Shown: positions 34,575 to 45,222, counted from the first letter of the stretch. The stretch: 64,000 nucleotides of DNA from an uncultured Tateyamaria sp. (GCF_947503045.1 NZ_CANNCF010000002.1:372001-436000), one strand, 5' to 3'. A program made the numbers and translations. The notes: a model not told the origin generated them from the sequence alone.

Positions 34575-34781
34575 ATGGCCAACGGCACCGTCAAATGGTT
34601 CAACACAACCAAAGGCTATGGTTTTATTGCGCCCGAGAGCGGCGGCAAGGATATTTTTGTCCATATTTCCGCTGTGGAACGCTCCGGCCTGACCGGTCTG
34701 GCCGACAATCAAAAGGTCACTTACGAACTCGAAGCGGGCCGCGACGGGCGCGAAAGTGCCGTGAACATCGCGCTGGTCTGA
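34575..34781 (+). CDS. cspA: Cold shock protein, CspA family
   Basis: The 68-residue single cold-shock domain has RNP1 (KGYGFIAP) and RNP2 (DIFVHISAV) and the usual GTVKWFN start. It binds single-stranded nucleic acid. GAGGAG lies 8 nt before ATG. The leader upstream (about 34440-34574) is long for this window and may fold (CTGCCGCATAGTGCGGGCAG near 34531-34550), as csp leaders often do, but no known thermosensor class was identified. A strong terminator follows. Confidence 0.96.
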   Translation: MANGTVKWFNTTKGYGFIAPESGGKDIFVHISAVERSGLTGLADNQKVTYELEAGRDGRESAVNIALV

Positions 34782-34810
34782 GAACCCGCACCAGTCACAT
34801 CACATCCAGG

Positions 34811-34845
34811 GGGCGGTGCATCAAACATGCGCCGCCCTTGTTGAT
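34811..34845 (+). terminator. Intrinsic terminator of the csp gene
   Basis: GGGCGGTGCAT (34811-34821) and ATGCGCCGCCC (34827-34837) form an 11-bp stem with one G-U type pair around a 5-nt loop, followed by TTGTTGATT. It is 29 nt past the csp stop. Confidence 0.8.
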
Positions 34846-34846
34846 T

Positions 34847-34900
34847 CCCTGTTTAAAAACATCCCGGGGAGTCGCGCCAGCGACAGGGCAGAGCCCCTCA
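34847..34900 (-). terminator. Terminator-like dispersed repeat, copy 2
   Basis: On the minus strand, past the end of the SRAP gene: GAGGGGCTCTGCCCT, GTCGC-TGGC-GCGAC, then CTCCCCGGGATGTTTTTAAAC. This is a diverged copy of the units at 28189, 42311 and 48259 (order: G/C hairpin, GTCGCG-type hairpin, CCCGGGAT, U-tract). Confidence 0.5.
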
Positions 34901-34929
34901 CAAAATGGCGTCGCGCAGCGGCCTTGGGA

Positions 34930-35544
34930 TCAAGGTGCGTCCCAGTCGACATCGCCCGCCTCACCAATCACCAACCGCCCCTCGGGCCAGGGCAGCATCA
35001 ATGCCTTTGCCGCCTCCAGATCGTCGCCCATCCAGACGGGCAGATCATCCCGCTCCAAAAGCACACCCATTCGGTGATGGATCGGCGCGACATCGGCATT
35101 GGGCGCGCAGGTCACCGCAGCCACCTGCGGCACAAGCAACCCACCGGGCGCCGTCCAGACATCCGTGATCGCGGCAAAGTACAAAAACCCGCCGCCTTTG
35201 GGCGCAATCCGCCAGGCCGTCTTGCGGCGTTTTTCACCGGTCCATTCGTACCAGCCATTGACCGGGATCACCGCCCGGCCCACGCCATCAAAGGCGGACT
35301 TGTCAAAAACCGATTCGCTGCGTGCGTTGATAATCTGCTCCATCACCGGGCGGCCACGCGCATTTACGCGGCCCACGGGCACGATGCCCCAGCGCATGCG
35401 GCTCAGACCCCCGTCAAACACCACGATCTCCTGACCCGGTGCGATGTTGTGGCGCGCCGGTTCGTTTTCCACCGCACCCGCCGGGACGCCCAACGCATCC
35501 GACAAGGCGCCCATCGTATCGCTCAGAAAGAAACGGCCCGGCAC
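34930..35544 (-). CDS. SRAP (YedK/HMCES-like) protein lacking the catalytic Cys2
   Basis: The 204-residue SRAP domain protein retains the Asn, Glu and His active-site regions (IINARSES, IPVNGWYEW, PIHHRMGVLL). SRAP proteins cross-link to abasic sites with Cys2 of an MCGRF start. Here the start reads MPGRF with a GTG initiator, since the in-frame codon before it chain is preceded by TGA (GTG, GAC, AAT, TGA reading upstream). Cys2 is therefore replaced by Pro. It begins 1 nt after the stop of the arylesterase gene, so it is coupled to it. Either a non-cross-linking paralogue or a lost activity. Confidence 0.88.
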   Translation of the reverse strand: MPGRFFLSDTMGALSDALGVPAGAVENEPARHNIAPGQEIVVFDGGLSRMRWGIVPVGRVNARGRPVMEQIINARSESVFDKSAFDGVGRAVIPVNGWYEWTGEKRRKTAWRIAPKGGGFLYFAAITDVWTAPGGLLVPQVAAVTCAPNADVAPIHHRMGVLLERDDLPVWMGDDLEAAKALMLPWPEGRLVIGEAGDVDWDAP

Positions 35545-35545
35545 G

Positions 35546-36181
35546 TCATTTCACCCGGGTTACAAGGTCCAGCACCGCAGGGCCCAACCCTTCGACAATG
35601 CGCACGACACCTGTCGCATTGGGATGAATGCCATCCGCCTGCATGAACTCCCCAAGTGACGCCGGATCGACGCCCGCGCCCCCAAGGCCCTCGAAAAAGC
35701 TCTCGGCATAAAGGATGCCATAGGCCTCGGCGAGGTCAGGATACATCCCGTCAAAGGCCAACTTGTACTCGGGTCCGTAATTGCCCGGGGCCTGCATCCC
35801 CACCAACAACACATCGACCCCGGCCCGATCGGCCGCCGCCAGAATACCATCCAGATTGGCACGGCTCACCTCTGGCGCGAGCCCACGCAGCAGGTCATTT
35901 CCACCCAGCGTCACGATCAGCCCGTCCACATCCGGCGTCAGGGTCCAATCCACCCGGGACAACCCGCCAGCGGTCGTATCACCAGACACACCTGCATTGA
36001 TCACGGTCACATCCTGACCCTGATCCTGCAGCCAGCGTTCAAGTTGCGGCACAAATCCCTGCTCGGCAGGCAGGCCGTAACCCTGGGTCAGACTGTCGCC
36101 CAAGGCCGCAATGGTCACCCCTTGCGCCCACGCAATACCTGGCCACAAAATCAGAACAATCACACCCATTGCCTTGCTCAT
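35546..36181 (-). CDS. tesA: Arylesterase/lysophospholipase, TesA-like SGNH hydrolase
   Basis: The 211-residue periplasmic esterase has a Sec signal (about 1-20, ending AWA-QGV). SGNH blocks are ALGDSLTQGYGL (Ser), NAGVSGDTTAGG (Gly), VTLGGNDLLRGL (Asn) and DGIHPNATG (Asp, His). GGAGG lies 9 nt before ATG 36181. It is divergent from the ybbA-ybbP-like genes; the same tesA/ybbA/ybbP neighbourhood occurs in E. coli. Confidence 0.93.
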   Translation of the reverse strand: MSKAMGVIVLILWPGIAWAQGVTIAALGDSLTQGYGLPAEQGFVPQLERWLQDQGQDVTVINAGVSGDTTAGGLSRVDWTLTPDVDGLIVTLGGNDLLRGLAPEVSRANLDGILAAADRAGVDVLLVGMQAPGNYGPEYKLAFDGMYPDLAEAYGILYAESFFEGLGGAGVDPASLGEFMQADGIHPNATGVVRIVEGLGPAVLDLVTRVK

Positions 36182-36232
36182 GTCGATCTGACCTCCATAT
36201 GACCTCATACCAGACAATAAAGGCGCTTGTTG

Positions 36233-36921
<689 letters not shown>

Positions 36922-36925
<4 letters not shown>

Positions 36926-39450
36926 GCCTCAAAAATTCGGCCCGATTTGCGGCGCGCGAATTGCGCGGTGGCTTGCGCGGTTTTCGCATCTTCCTCGCCT
37001 GTCTGGCCCTTGGCGTGGCGGCCATTGCTGCGGTCGGCTCGGTCCGTTCCGCCATCGAGGCTGGCCTCGAACGCGAAGGGGCCGCCTTGCTTGGCGGCGA
37101 CGCCGAGCTTGATTTCACCTACCGCTTTGCCACACCGGAGGAGCGTGCGTGGATGACCGAGGTTGCCACCGACGTCTCCGAAATCGCTGATTTCCGCTCC
37201 ATGGCCGTGGTTGATGGGCCAGACGGCGCCGAACGCGGCCTCACACAGATCAAGGCCGTCGATGGGGTCTACCCTCTGATCGGCACCGTCAAACTGACGC
37301 CTGATATCCCGCTCGACCGCGCGCTCAGCATCCAAAACGGCCTGCCCGGGGCGGTGATGGAGCGGGCGTTGATCGACCGGCTGGGACTGAGCGTCGGCGA
37401 CACCTTCCGCCTCGGCACGCAGACCTTCACCCTCAACGCCGAACTGACCCACGAACCCGACAGCGCTGCAGGGGGCTTTGCGCTGGGTCCCCGTACCATA
37501 GTGCTGCGCACCAGCCTTGAGAACGCGCAATTGCTGGCGGCAGGCACACTCTTTTCCTCCAAATACCGCCTGACCCTGCCCCCCGGCACTGATCTGGCCG
37601 CCCTCGAAAGCGACGCGCGTGCACGGTTCGAAAACAGCGGCCTGCGCTGGACCGATGCGCGCAACGGCGCGCCGGGTGTGTCGGAATTTGTTGACCGGTT
37701 GGGTGCGTTTCTGGTGCTTGTGGGCCTCTCCGGCCTTGCCGTGGGCGGGGTTGGCGTGTCGGCTGCGGTGCGCGCCTACCTTGCCGAAAAGACCAGCGTG
37801 ATTGCCACCTTGCGCACATTGGGGGCCGAGCGCAGTACCATATTCCAGACCTATTTCATCCAGATCGGCACCCTGTCCCTGCTTGGCATCGCCATCGGCC
37901 TCGCGCTTGGCGCGTTGCTGCCGGTTGTACTCGCCCCGATCATCGAGGCGCGGCTGCCGATCCCGGCCAGCTTCGCAATCTATCCCGGTCCGTTGATCGA
38001 ATCCGCAATCTACGGGTTGCTCACGGCCTTTGTCTTCACCCTCTGGCCGCTGGCCCGGGCCGAAGACGTGCGCGCCGCCACCCTGTTTCGCGACGCGCTG
38101 GGTACCGCGCGCCTGCTGCCCGCCCCGCGCTACCTGTTCTGGATTGGCGCGGGCCTTGCGGCGCTGATCGGGCTGGCTGGCCTTTTCTCTGGCACATGGT
38201 GGCTGACACTCTGGACGGCTGGCGGCATCGCCTTTGCACTCGCGTTGTTGGCCATCGCGGCCACCGGCATCCGATGGCTGTCGCGCCGCGCCGCCCCTCG
38301 GGCCAAGGGGCGACCCGCGCTGCGCTGGGCCCTGGGCGCGATTTCGGGCACCCGCGAAGGGGCGGCTTCGGTTGTCCTGTCGCTGGGCCTTGGCCTGTCG
38401 GTGCTGGCCGCCGTCGGGCAGATCGACGGCAACCTGCGCAACGCGATCTCGGGCAACCTGCCGGACGTCGCCCCCAGCTATTTCTTTGTCGACATCCAAC
38501 GCGACCAGATGGCGGGCTATACCGAGCGGTTGGAAAGTGACGCCGCCGTCAGCCGCATCGACAGCGCGCCCATGCTGCGCGGCATTGTGACCCAAATCAA
38601 CGGCAAGCCCGCCAAGGAGGTCGCAGGCGATCACTGGGTGATTTCCGGCGATCGCGGGCTGACCTATTCCGCAAAACCATCCGAAAACACCCGTATCCTG
38701 GCAGGGGAATGGTGGCCCGAGGACTATACCGGCCCGCCGCAGATCAGCTTTGCCGCCGAAGAGGCCGAAGAGATGGGGATCGGCATCGGCGATACGCTGA
38801 CAATCAACATCCTGGGCCGCGACATCACCGGCACCATCACGTCCCTGCGCGAAGTCGATTTTTCGACCGCAGGCATCGGCTTTATCCTGTCGATGAACCC
38901 AAGTGCGCTGCAGGGTGCGCCACACACCTTCATCTCGACCGTTTACGCCGAAGAAGACGCCGAGGCGCAGATCCTGCGCGACATCGCAAACGCCTATCCC
39001 AACGTGACCGCCATTCGGGTGCGCGACGCCATCGACCGAGTGGCCGACGTGCTGGCGGGGCTGGCGGCGGCGACCTCCTACGGGGCGGCGGCGACGCTGG
39101 TGACGGGGTTCCTCGTGCTGATCGGTGCCGCGGCCGCAGGCACGCAGGCGCGCACTTACGAGGCGGCTGTGCTGAAAACACTTGGGGCCACGCGGCGGCG
39201 CATCCTGATCAGCTTTGCCACCCGCGCCGCCCTCTTGGGTCTCGCCGCCGGGGCGGTGGCGCTGGCGGCGGGCATCGCCGGGGGCTGGGCCGTCAGCAAC
39301 TACATCATGGACACCGATTACACCGTCATCTGGCCCTCCGCGCTCGCCATCATCATCGGCGGCGTCACGGCAACCCTGATCGCAGGGCTTACCTTTGCCT
39401 GGGGCCCGCTGGCGGCACGCCCCGCACAGGTGCTGCGCGGGCGCGAATAA
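36922..39450 (+). CDS. ybbP: FtsX-like ABC permease, YbbP type
   Basis: The 842-residue membrane protein has ten or so spans: one at about 20-40, a large periplasmic domain, a group of spans at about 250-450, a second periplasmic domain and a C-terminal group at about 715-830. The two FtsX domains (for example VIATLRTLGAERSTIFQTYF and VLKTLGATRRRILISF) carry the KTLGA/RTLGA coupling motif for the ATPase. Length and double-FtsX layout match YbbP. Translationally coupled to ybbA. Confidence 0.93.
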
Positions 39451-39520
39451 GCCGCGTTGCGGGGGCCAGCCCTGCATGCGAGTTTGCGCCGACCCACGGA
39501 ATCACGAAAAGGCCCGACCG

Positions 39521-40390
39521 ATGACCGACCAGTTGCCCATGCCCGTCACAGCGCCTTTGACCCAGGCCCAGAAAACCCAGCTGATCAACCTGATCCGCCG
39601 CGCCGCCAGGGCCGAGATCATGCCGCGTTTCCGCACCCTGGATGCAGGCGAGATCGGCACCAAAAAGGACGAAAACGATCTGGTCACCGCCGCCGACACT
39701 GCGGCTGAGGCGATGATCACACGCGGGCTGCAAATGGCCTTTCCCCATGCCCTTGTGGTGGGGGAAGAGGCGGTATCCAAGAACCCTGACCTGCTCAAAG
39801 GCATCGCCGAAGCCGAGCTGTGCTTCATCATCGATCCCGTGGACGGCACCTGGAACTTCGCCAAGGGCATGCCGCTGTTCGGGACGATCATCGCGGTCTG
39901 CCGTTTTGGCCAGCCTGTTCTGGGGTTGATTTATGACCCGGTCGGGGACGACCTGATTGTCACCGACAACACCTCGCCCAGCGTCTGGCAGACCCGGACG
40001 GGCCGGCAACGCCCGATCCGCACAGCCGACCCCAAGCCGTTGGATCAACTGCAGGGCTATTTGCACATCCGGATGATGCCCCCCGCAGACCGTGCGCTGA
40101 TGTGGTCCAAAGTCGGCGTGCTGGCCTATGTGGGCACCCTGCGCTGCTCGGCCCATGAATATCGCCTGCTGGCCACGGGCGCGATGGACTTCATGCTGTC
40201 CGGGCACCTCAATTGCTGGGATCACGCGGCGGGCGTGCTGCTCTGCCAGCAGGCGGGTGGAAAGGCGGCGATGATCGACGGGTCGCCCTATGATGCGTCC
40301 CTGACCTCGGGTTACCTGCTCAGCGCCTCGTCCGAGGCCGTCTGGGACAGCGTCGCCAGCCACTTTGCAGACCTCGCATCAGATTCATGA
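39521..40390 (+). CDS. Inositol monophosphatase family phosphatase
   Basis: The 289-residue Mg-dependent phosphatase has the three metal-site motifs GEEAV (about residues 83-87), IDPVDGTWNFAKG (about 103-115) and NCWDHAAGVLLCQQAGG (about 229-245), plus DLVTAADTAAE near 50. Family members act on inositol phosphate, histidinol phosphate or 3'-phosphoadenosine 5'-phosphate, and the substrate cannot be assigned. ATG 39521 is the start; the ORF extends upstream through the end of ybbP without support. It overlaps the next gene by 4 nt. Confidence 0.92.
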   Translation: MTDQLPMPVTAPLTQAQKTQLINLIRRAARAEIMPRFRTLDAGEIGTKKDENDLVTAADTAAEAMITRGLQMAFPHALVVGEEAVSKNPDLLKGIAEAELCFIIDPVDGTWNFAKGMPLFGTIIAVCRFGQPVLGLIYDPVGDDLIVTDNTSPSVWQTRTGRQRPIRTADPKPLDQLQGYLHIRMMPPADRALMWSKVGVLAYVGTLRCSAHEYRLLATGAMDFMLSGHLNCWDHAAGVLLCQQAGGKAAMIDGSPYDASLTSGYLLSASSEAVWDSVASHFADLASDS

Positions 40391-40935
40391 CGCCGTGGTT
40401 CTTTGGCTATGGCAGCCTCGTCAACCGGGCCACGCACGACTACCCGCAGGCCCAGATCGCGACCCTGCACGGCTGGCGGCGCATCTGGGTGCGCACCGCC
40501 CTGCGCGATGTGGTGTTCCTGTCGATCCACCCTGTGGCTGGACACAGCATCGACGGGCTGATCGCTAGCGTGCCCAACGCCGACTGGGCCGCGCTCGATC
40601 AACGCGAAAGCGGCTATGCGCGCATCGACGCCACGGACCAAGTCGCCCACGGCGCCCCGGCCAGCAGCATCGCGGCCTATCAGGTGCCGCCCGACCACCA
40701 GCGCAAGGGTGGCGATCACCGCATCCTGCTCAGCTATCTCGACGTGGTGGTCCAAGGCTTTGTGCGCGAATTCGGCGAGGCGGGGGCCGCCAGCTTCTTT
40801 GAGACAACCGACGGCTGGGACACGCCCGTCTTTGATGACCGGGCCGCCCCGCTTTATCCGCGCGCGCAGGACCTGACAGCTGAGGAACGGGCGCTGACGG
40901 ATGTGCTACTTGCGCAGGTTCAGCAACGACAATAG
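40387..40935 (+). CDS. Gamma-glutamylcyclotransferase-like protein
   Basis: The 182-residue protein starts with the substrate loop WFFGYGSLVN and has the catalytic-acid region DQRESGYARID (Glu near residue 79), the pattern of the AIG2/GGCT fold. It starts inside the stop of the phosphatase gene (ATGA) and so is its operon partner. The 3' end overlaps the convergent MATE gene by 30 nt. The exact gamma-glutamyl substrate is unknown. Confidence 0.85.
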   Translation: MTPWFFGYGSLVNRATHDYPQAQIATLHGWRRIWVRTALRDVVFLSIHPVAGHSIDGLIASVPNADWAALDQRESGYARIDATDQVAHGAPASSIAAYQVPPDHQRKGGDHRILLSYLDVVVQGFVREFGEAGAASFFETTDGWDTPVFDDRAAPLYPRAQDLTAEERALTDVLLAQVQQRQ

Positions 40936-42300
40936 CCGCCCTTCGCGGGCAAACTGGTCGCGCGGGGCATCCGCAGTCCCGCCCGCCGCAATCACCCGCA
41001 GCGCCAGAACCCAGGCGATGACGCCAAACAGCACCCCCGCCAGCGCCTGACCCACCAGCACGCCAGGCGCCCCGAACAAGACAGCACCCAGCCAGACCAT
41101 CGGCACCATGGCCACCGTATTGCGCCCCCAGTTCATGCCGGTCGAATAGAACGGATGGCCGAGGTTGTTGAACGCCGCGTTGCTGATGAACAGTACCCCG
41201 TTGAAAAAGAACAACAGCGCCAGCGGACCACAGAACAGATACACCAGATCACGGGTGATGCCCGTGGCCGAAAACAGATCCGCAATCGGCCCACGCAGGG
41301 CAAACAGCACCACCGAAATCACCACGATCACCACAGCCGCAAAGATCAGTGCCGCATTGAACCCGGCCCGGACCCGGTCGTATTTGTGCGCGCCAAAGTT
41401 CTGGCCAAGGATCGGCCCCACCGCCCCTGACAGTCCAAAGATCACCGCAAAAGACACGGGCATCAGACGGCCCACAATGGCCATGCCCGCCACCGCCTCA
41501 AGCCCGTATTGCGCCATGGATCGCGTGACGATGGCCTGCCCCACGGGGGTGGCAAGTTGGGTCAGAATGGCCGGAAACCCAATGCCCACAAGCGGGCCAA
41601 AGTCGCGCAACATCCCGCGCAGATCAGGGCGGGGAAAGCCGCCGTGATGGCGCAGGATCGGCAGCACCGCCGTCAGCCCGATCACAACGCGCGCCGCGAC
41701 CGAGGCCAGCGCCGCACCGGTCAGATCAAGGCCCAGACCAAAGATCAGGATCGGGTCTAGCACCGCATTGACCCCGCCACCGTAGATCGTCGCCATCATC
41801 GCCCGGCGCGCATCGCCGTGGGCGCGCAGGATGCCGCCGCCCATCATGCCCACCACCAGAAATGGCAGAGACGGAACAATGATGCGCAAATAACTCTCGG
41901 CCATCGTTGCCGTCTCGCCCTCCGCCCCGATCCACGCCACGAACAGCGGCACGTTGATCCACACAAAGGCCGCGAAAACCACACCAAACCCGACGCCGTA
42001 GATCAGCCCATGGGTGCTGCGCGCGCGGGCCTCGTCCTCATTGCCCGCCCCAAGCGAACGGGCGACAAGCGCGCCCACCGCAATCGCCATCCCGATGGAA
42101 AAGGAGGTGGTGAAAAACAGGATCGACCCGGCATAGCCGACGGCGGCGGCCAGTTCGGCCTTGCCCAGCATCGAGATGAAAATCATGTCGATGAAATCGA
42201 CCAGAAACACCGCCGTGATGCCCAGTGCCGAGGTCAGCGACATCACCGTCACATGACGAAACAGCGATCCGGAAACGAACTTGGCCTGTGCGTCAGCCAT
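40906..42300 (-). CDS. MATE family efflux transporter
   Basis: The 464-residue protein has twelve predicted spans in two six-helix halves. Typical MATE features include the N-terminal DFIDMIFISMLGKAELAAAVGYAGS, the GAGNEDEARA turn and the second-half AMVGRLMP/GLSGAVGPILGQNFGA. It exports drugs or other cations in exchange for Na+ or H+. It lies downstream of gltX on the same strand, separated by a terminator-like repeat. The 3' end overlaps the GGCT-like gene by 30 nt. Confidence 0.93.
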   Translation of the reverse strand: MADAQAKFVSGSLFRHVTVMSLTSALGITAVFLVDFIDMIFISMLGKAELAAAVGYAGSILFFTTSFSIGMAIAVGALVARSLGAGNEDEARARSTHGLIYGVGFGVVFAAFVWINVPLFVAWIGAEGETATMAESYLRIIVPSLPFLVVGMMGGGILRAHGDARRAMMATIYGGGVNAVLDPILIFGLGLDLTGAALASVAARVVIGLTAVLPILRHHGGFPRPDLRGMLRDFGPLVGIGFPAILTQLATPVGQAIVTRSMAQYGLEAVAGMAIVGRLMPVSFAVIFGLSGAVGPILGQNFGAHKYDRVRAGFNAALIFAAVVIVVISVVLFALRGPIADLFSATGITRDLVYLFCGPLALLFFFNGVLFISNAAFNNLGHPFYSTGMNWGRNTVAMVPMVWLGAVLFGAPGVLVGQALAGVLFGVIAWVLALRVIAAGGTADAPRDQFAREGRLLSLLNLRK

Positions 42301-42310
42301 GGGTCCGTCT

Positions 42311-42374
42311 CTTCTCTGATTTCAAAAAATCCCCCCCGGAGGGCCGATCAAAGCCAACGCTCCGGGGGCAGCAG
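42311..42374 (-). terminator. Terminator-like dispersed repeat, copy 3 (after gltX)
   Basis: On the minus strand CCCCCGGAG (42360-42368 complement) pairs with CTCCGGGGG (42333-42341 complement), followed by GGATTTTTTGAAATC. It stands 8 nt past the gltX stop. The flank CTTCTCTGATTTCAAAAAAT is identical to the copy at 48259. Confidence 0.7.
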
Positions 42375-42375
42375 G

Positions 42376-43698
42376 TCACCGCGCCTTGACCACTTGCAAA
42401 AGCGGCATGAGGGCAGCCATATCCGGCCCGTGCGCCTGCCCCGTCAGCGCCTTGCGCAGTGGCATGAACAGGCCCCGCCCCTTGCGCCCACTCGCCTCTT
42501 TGACCGCGCCAGTCCAGGTCGACCAGGTGTCAGCCCCAAAGGGCGCCTCGGGCAGCATCGCCATGGCCTCGGTCACAAATTCCCGGTCCTCATCCTCGAT
42601 CACCGGCTCGGCACCATCACGGCACAATGCCCACCACGCATCCAGATCCTTCAGCGTCTCGATATTGTCGCGCATCACGGTCCAGAACGCATCGGCGGTG
42701 TCACCGGGCACGCCGATGGCGGCAATGCGGTCGGCCACGGCCTCCAGCGGCTGGGATTGCAGATATCGGCCCGTCAGCGGGAACAGGTCGGCCACATCGA
42801 ACTTGGTCGGGGCCGAGCCAAAGCGCGAGATATCAAACCCCTCGATCAGGGCGGCCATGTCAGTGCGCAACTCGATTGGATCGGACGAGCCAAGACGCGC
42901 CATCAGCGACAGCAGCGCCATCGGCTCCACCCCCTGCTCGCGCAGATCGCGCAAGGCCAGCGTGCCCAGACGTTTGGACAGCGCCTCGCCCTGCGGGCCG
43001 GTCAGCAGCGAATGGTGCGCAAAGCGTGGGGCCTTGCCTCCCAACGCCTCAATGATCTGGATTTGGGTCGCGGTGTTGGTCACGTGATCCGAGCCGCGCA
43101 CCACATCCGTCACACCCATCTCAACGTCATCCACCACCGACGCGATGGTATACAGCACCTGACCGTCCTGACGGATCAGCACCGGGTCAGAGACCGAGGC
43201 CGCATCAATGCTGATATCCCCCAGAATACCGTCCGCCCACTCGATACGCTGTTGATCCAGCTTGAAGCGCCACACGCCCGTGCCACGCTCGGCGCGCAAG
43301 GCATCCTTTTCGGCCTCGCTCAACTCCAGCGCGGCGCGATCATAGACCGGCGGCTTGCCCATGTTCAGCTGTTTCTTGCGCTTGAGGTCCAGCTCGGTCG
43401 GCGTCTCGAACGCCTCATAGAACCGACCGTTCGCGCGCAGTTGATCGGCGGCGTCGTGGTAGCGGTCCAGCCGCTCGGACTGACGCTCGACCCGGTCCCA
43501 GTGCAGACCCAACCACTCCAGATCAGCCTTGAGCGCGTCGACATAAGCCTCTTTCGACCGCTCCGGGTCCGTGTCGTCGATACGCAGAATGAACGTCCCG
43601 CCCGCCTTGCGCGCGATCATGTAATTCATCAGCGCCGTGCGCAGGTTGCCGACATGGATGTAGCCAGTTGGGGATGGGGCGAAACGGGTGGTTGTCAT
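42376..43698 (-). CDS. gltX: Glutamate--tRNA ligase
   Basis: The 440-residue class I synthetase has RFAPSPTGYIHVGNLRTAL (HIGH motif as HVGN, residues 15-18), ILRIDDTDPERS and the KMSKS-like loop EALSKRLG (about residues 243-250). The C-terminal anticodon-binding part is helical. It charges tRNA-Glu and, where GlnRS is lacking, also tRNA-Gln. Alphaproteobacteria often carry two GltX proteins; which type this is cannot be settled from the sequence alone. Confidence 0.95.
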   Translation of the reverse strand: MTTTRFAPSPTGYIHVGNLRTALMNYMIARKAGGTFILRIDDTDPERSKEAYVDALKADLEWLGLHWDRVERQSERLDRYHDAADQLRANGRFYEAFETPTELDLKRKKQLNMGKPPVYDRAALELSEAEKDALRAERGTGVWRFKLDQQRIEWADGILGDISIDAASVSDPVLIRQDGQVLYTIASVVDDVEMGVTDVVRGSDHVTNTATQIQIIEALGGKAPRFAHHSLLTGPQGEALSKRLGTLALRDLREQGVEPMALLSLMARLGSSDPIELRTDMAALIEGFDISRFGSAPTKFDVADLFPLTGRYLQSQPLEAVADRIAAIGVPGDTADAFWTVMRDNIETLKDLDAWWALCRDGAEPVIEDEDREFVTEAMAMLPEAPFGADTWSTWTGAVKEASGRKGRGLFMPLRKALTGQAHGPDMAALMPLLQVVKAR

Positions 43699-43764
43699 GA
43701 ATGCTCTCCGGGCTCTTGGCCCTGCCTTGTCATAGGGGCACCGCCTTGTCCAGTTTTGCCCACC

Positions 43765-44193
43765 TCAGGGGGTGGCGCGCACCGGCCAATAGGTGCCAAG
43801 ATCCTTCAGGCCGGCCACCACCAACTCGGCCAGAACCTCGGTGTCCACACGCGCAAGTTGGGTGATATAGAGACAGGATTTGCCCTTGCTGTGCGGCCCC
43901 AGCCGCTCAAGGATCGGTCCGAAATCGGTGTAACCCGGCATGATATAGACCGATAACTTGGCCTTGCGCGGCGCGAATCCTGTCGCCATCCACGTGCCGC
44001 TGCGGCCCGAAGCATAGGTGTAGTCATAAGCCCCGTATCCGACGATCCCACCGGTCCAGACCACCGGCGTAAAGCCCGTGGCCTTGCGAAACAGGGCATC
44101 CAGTGCGATGGCCTCGCTGCGGCGATGCTCTGGCATGACACCCTCAACCCACTCCGGGAACGGCACATTTTCGACCTTGGTCTTCTGGCTCAT
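43765..44193 (-). CDS. DUF1801 domain protein
   Basis: The 142-residue protein contains the DUF1801 pattern VVWTGGIVGYGAYDYTYASGRSGTWMATGFAPRK followed by LSVYIMPGY and GKSCLYI. The fold is a small alpha/beta domain often encoded next to or fused with other small proteins; no reaction is established. The gene is monocistronic between gltX and the metallo-hydrolase gene, with a divergent promoter region towards the latter. Confidence 0.86.
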   Translation of the reverse strand: MSQKTKVENVPFPEWVEGVMPEHRRSEAIALDALFRKATGFTPVVWTGGIVGYGAYDYTYASGRSGTWMATGFAPRKAKLSVYIMPGYTDFGPILERLGPHSKGKSCLYITQLARVDTEVLAELVVAGLKDLGTYWPVRATP

Positions 44194-44292
44194 CTCCCTA
44201 TCCCCAAAAAAATCGATAATTTTTGCGTGATGAGCCGTGACCGCGACAAATCAACGCTATGTTAAAGGCATCTGGCAACAAGGATAGCACCC

Positions 44293-45222
44293 ATGTCGAC
44301 ATCTCCCAAATTCTCCCGCCGCACTGCCCTGATGGGGGCCGCAGCCCTGCCTTTGGCCGCGGCCACCGCCACCTCGACCCGCGCCGCAGCCCCGATGCTG
44401 GGCGTCGCGCAGGAAAACTTTCGCCGCGTCAAGGTTGGCAGCTTCGAGGTCACAACGCTGCTGGCCGGAACGCGTCCCGTCGAAGATCCACACAAGATCT
44501 TTGGCCTCAACGTGGACGAAGAAACGTTCAACTCCGTCTCGGCCGCAGCGGGCCTGTCCACCGCCGCTGCGCAGTTCTTTTTCACCCCCACGCTGGTCAA
44601 CAACGGCTCTGAACTTGTGCTGTTTGACACCGGTCTGTCCGGGGCGGGCACGGTCGCGGCCATCGAATCCGCGGGTTACACCGCAGATCAGGTCGACAAG
44701 GTGGTGATCACCCACATGCATGGCGACCACATCGGCGGCATCTCGACAGATGGCACGCCGACCTTCGCAAATGCAGCCTACGTCACCGGGGCCGCCGAAT
44801 TCGATGGCTGGACGGGCAGCGGCAACGAGAACTTCGAGGGCAAGATCGTGCCGCTGGCCGATCAGTTCACCATGCTTGACGATGGCGGATCGCCCGCCTC
44901 CGGCATCACCGCAATGGCCGCCTTTGGCCATACGCCCGGCCACATGGCCTATATGGTCGAGGATGGCGGCACGCAGCTGGTGATCGGCGCGGATTTCGCC
45001 AACCACTACGTCTGGTCGCTCGCCCACCCCGATTGGGAGGTCCGCTTTGACATGGACAAACCCGCCGCGGCCGCCACGCGCAAGCGCATGCTGGACATGA
45101 TGGCGACCGACCGCACGGCGTTCATCGGCTATCACATGCCATGGCCCGGCATCGGCTATGTCGAACGCAATGGCGAGGGCGGCTATCGCTACGCCGCGCA
45201 CAGTTATCAGCTGATGCTCTGA
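44293..45222 (+). CDS. Tat-exported MBL-fold metallo-hydrolase
   Basis: The 309-residue protein starts with a twin-arginine signal (SPKFSRRTALMGAAALP), indicating folded export. The metallo-beta-lactamase metal motif is THMHGDHIGG (about 141-150), with further ligands in GHTPGHMAY (about 217-225), ADFANHY and GYHMPWPGIGY. Substrates of this subgroup vary (lactones, esters, quorum signals) and none is proven here. It precedes the small zincin gene by about 10 nt. Confidence 0.92.
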   Translation: MSTSPKFSRRTALMGAAALPLAAATATSTRAAAPMLGVAQENFRRVKVGSFEVTTLLAGTRPVEDPHKIFGLNVDEETFNSVSAAAGLSTAAAQFFFTPTLVNNGSELVLFDTGLSGAGTVAAIESAGYTADQVDKVVITHMHGDHIGGISTDGTPTFANAAYVTGAAEFDGWTGSGNENFEGKIVPLADQFTMLDDGGSPASGITAMAAFGHTPGHMAYMVEDGGTQLVIGADFANHYVWSLAHPDWEVRFDMDKPAAAATRKRMLDMMATDRTAFIGYHMPWPGIGYVERNGEGGYRYAAHSYQLML

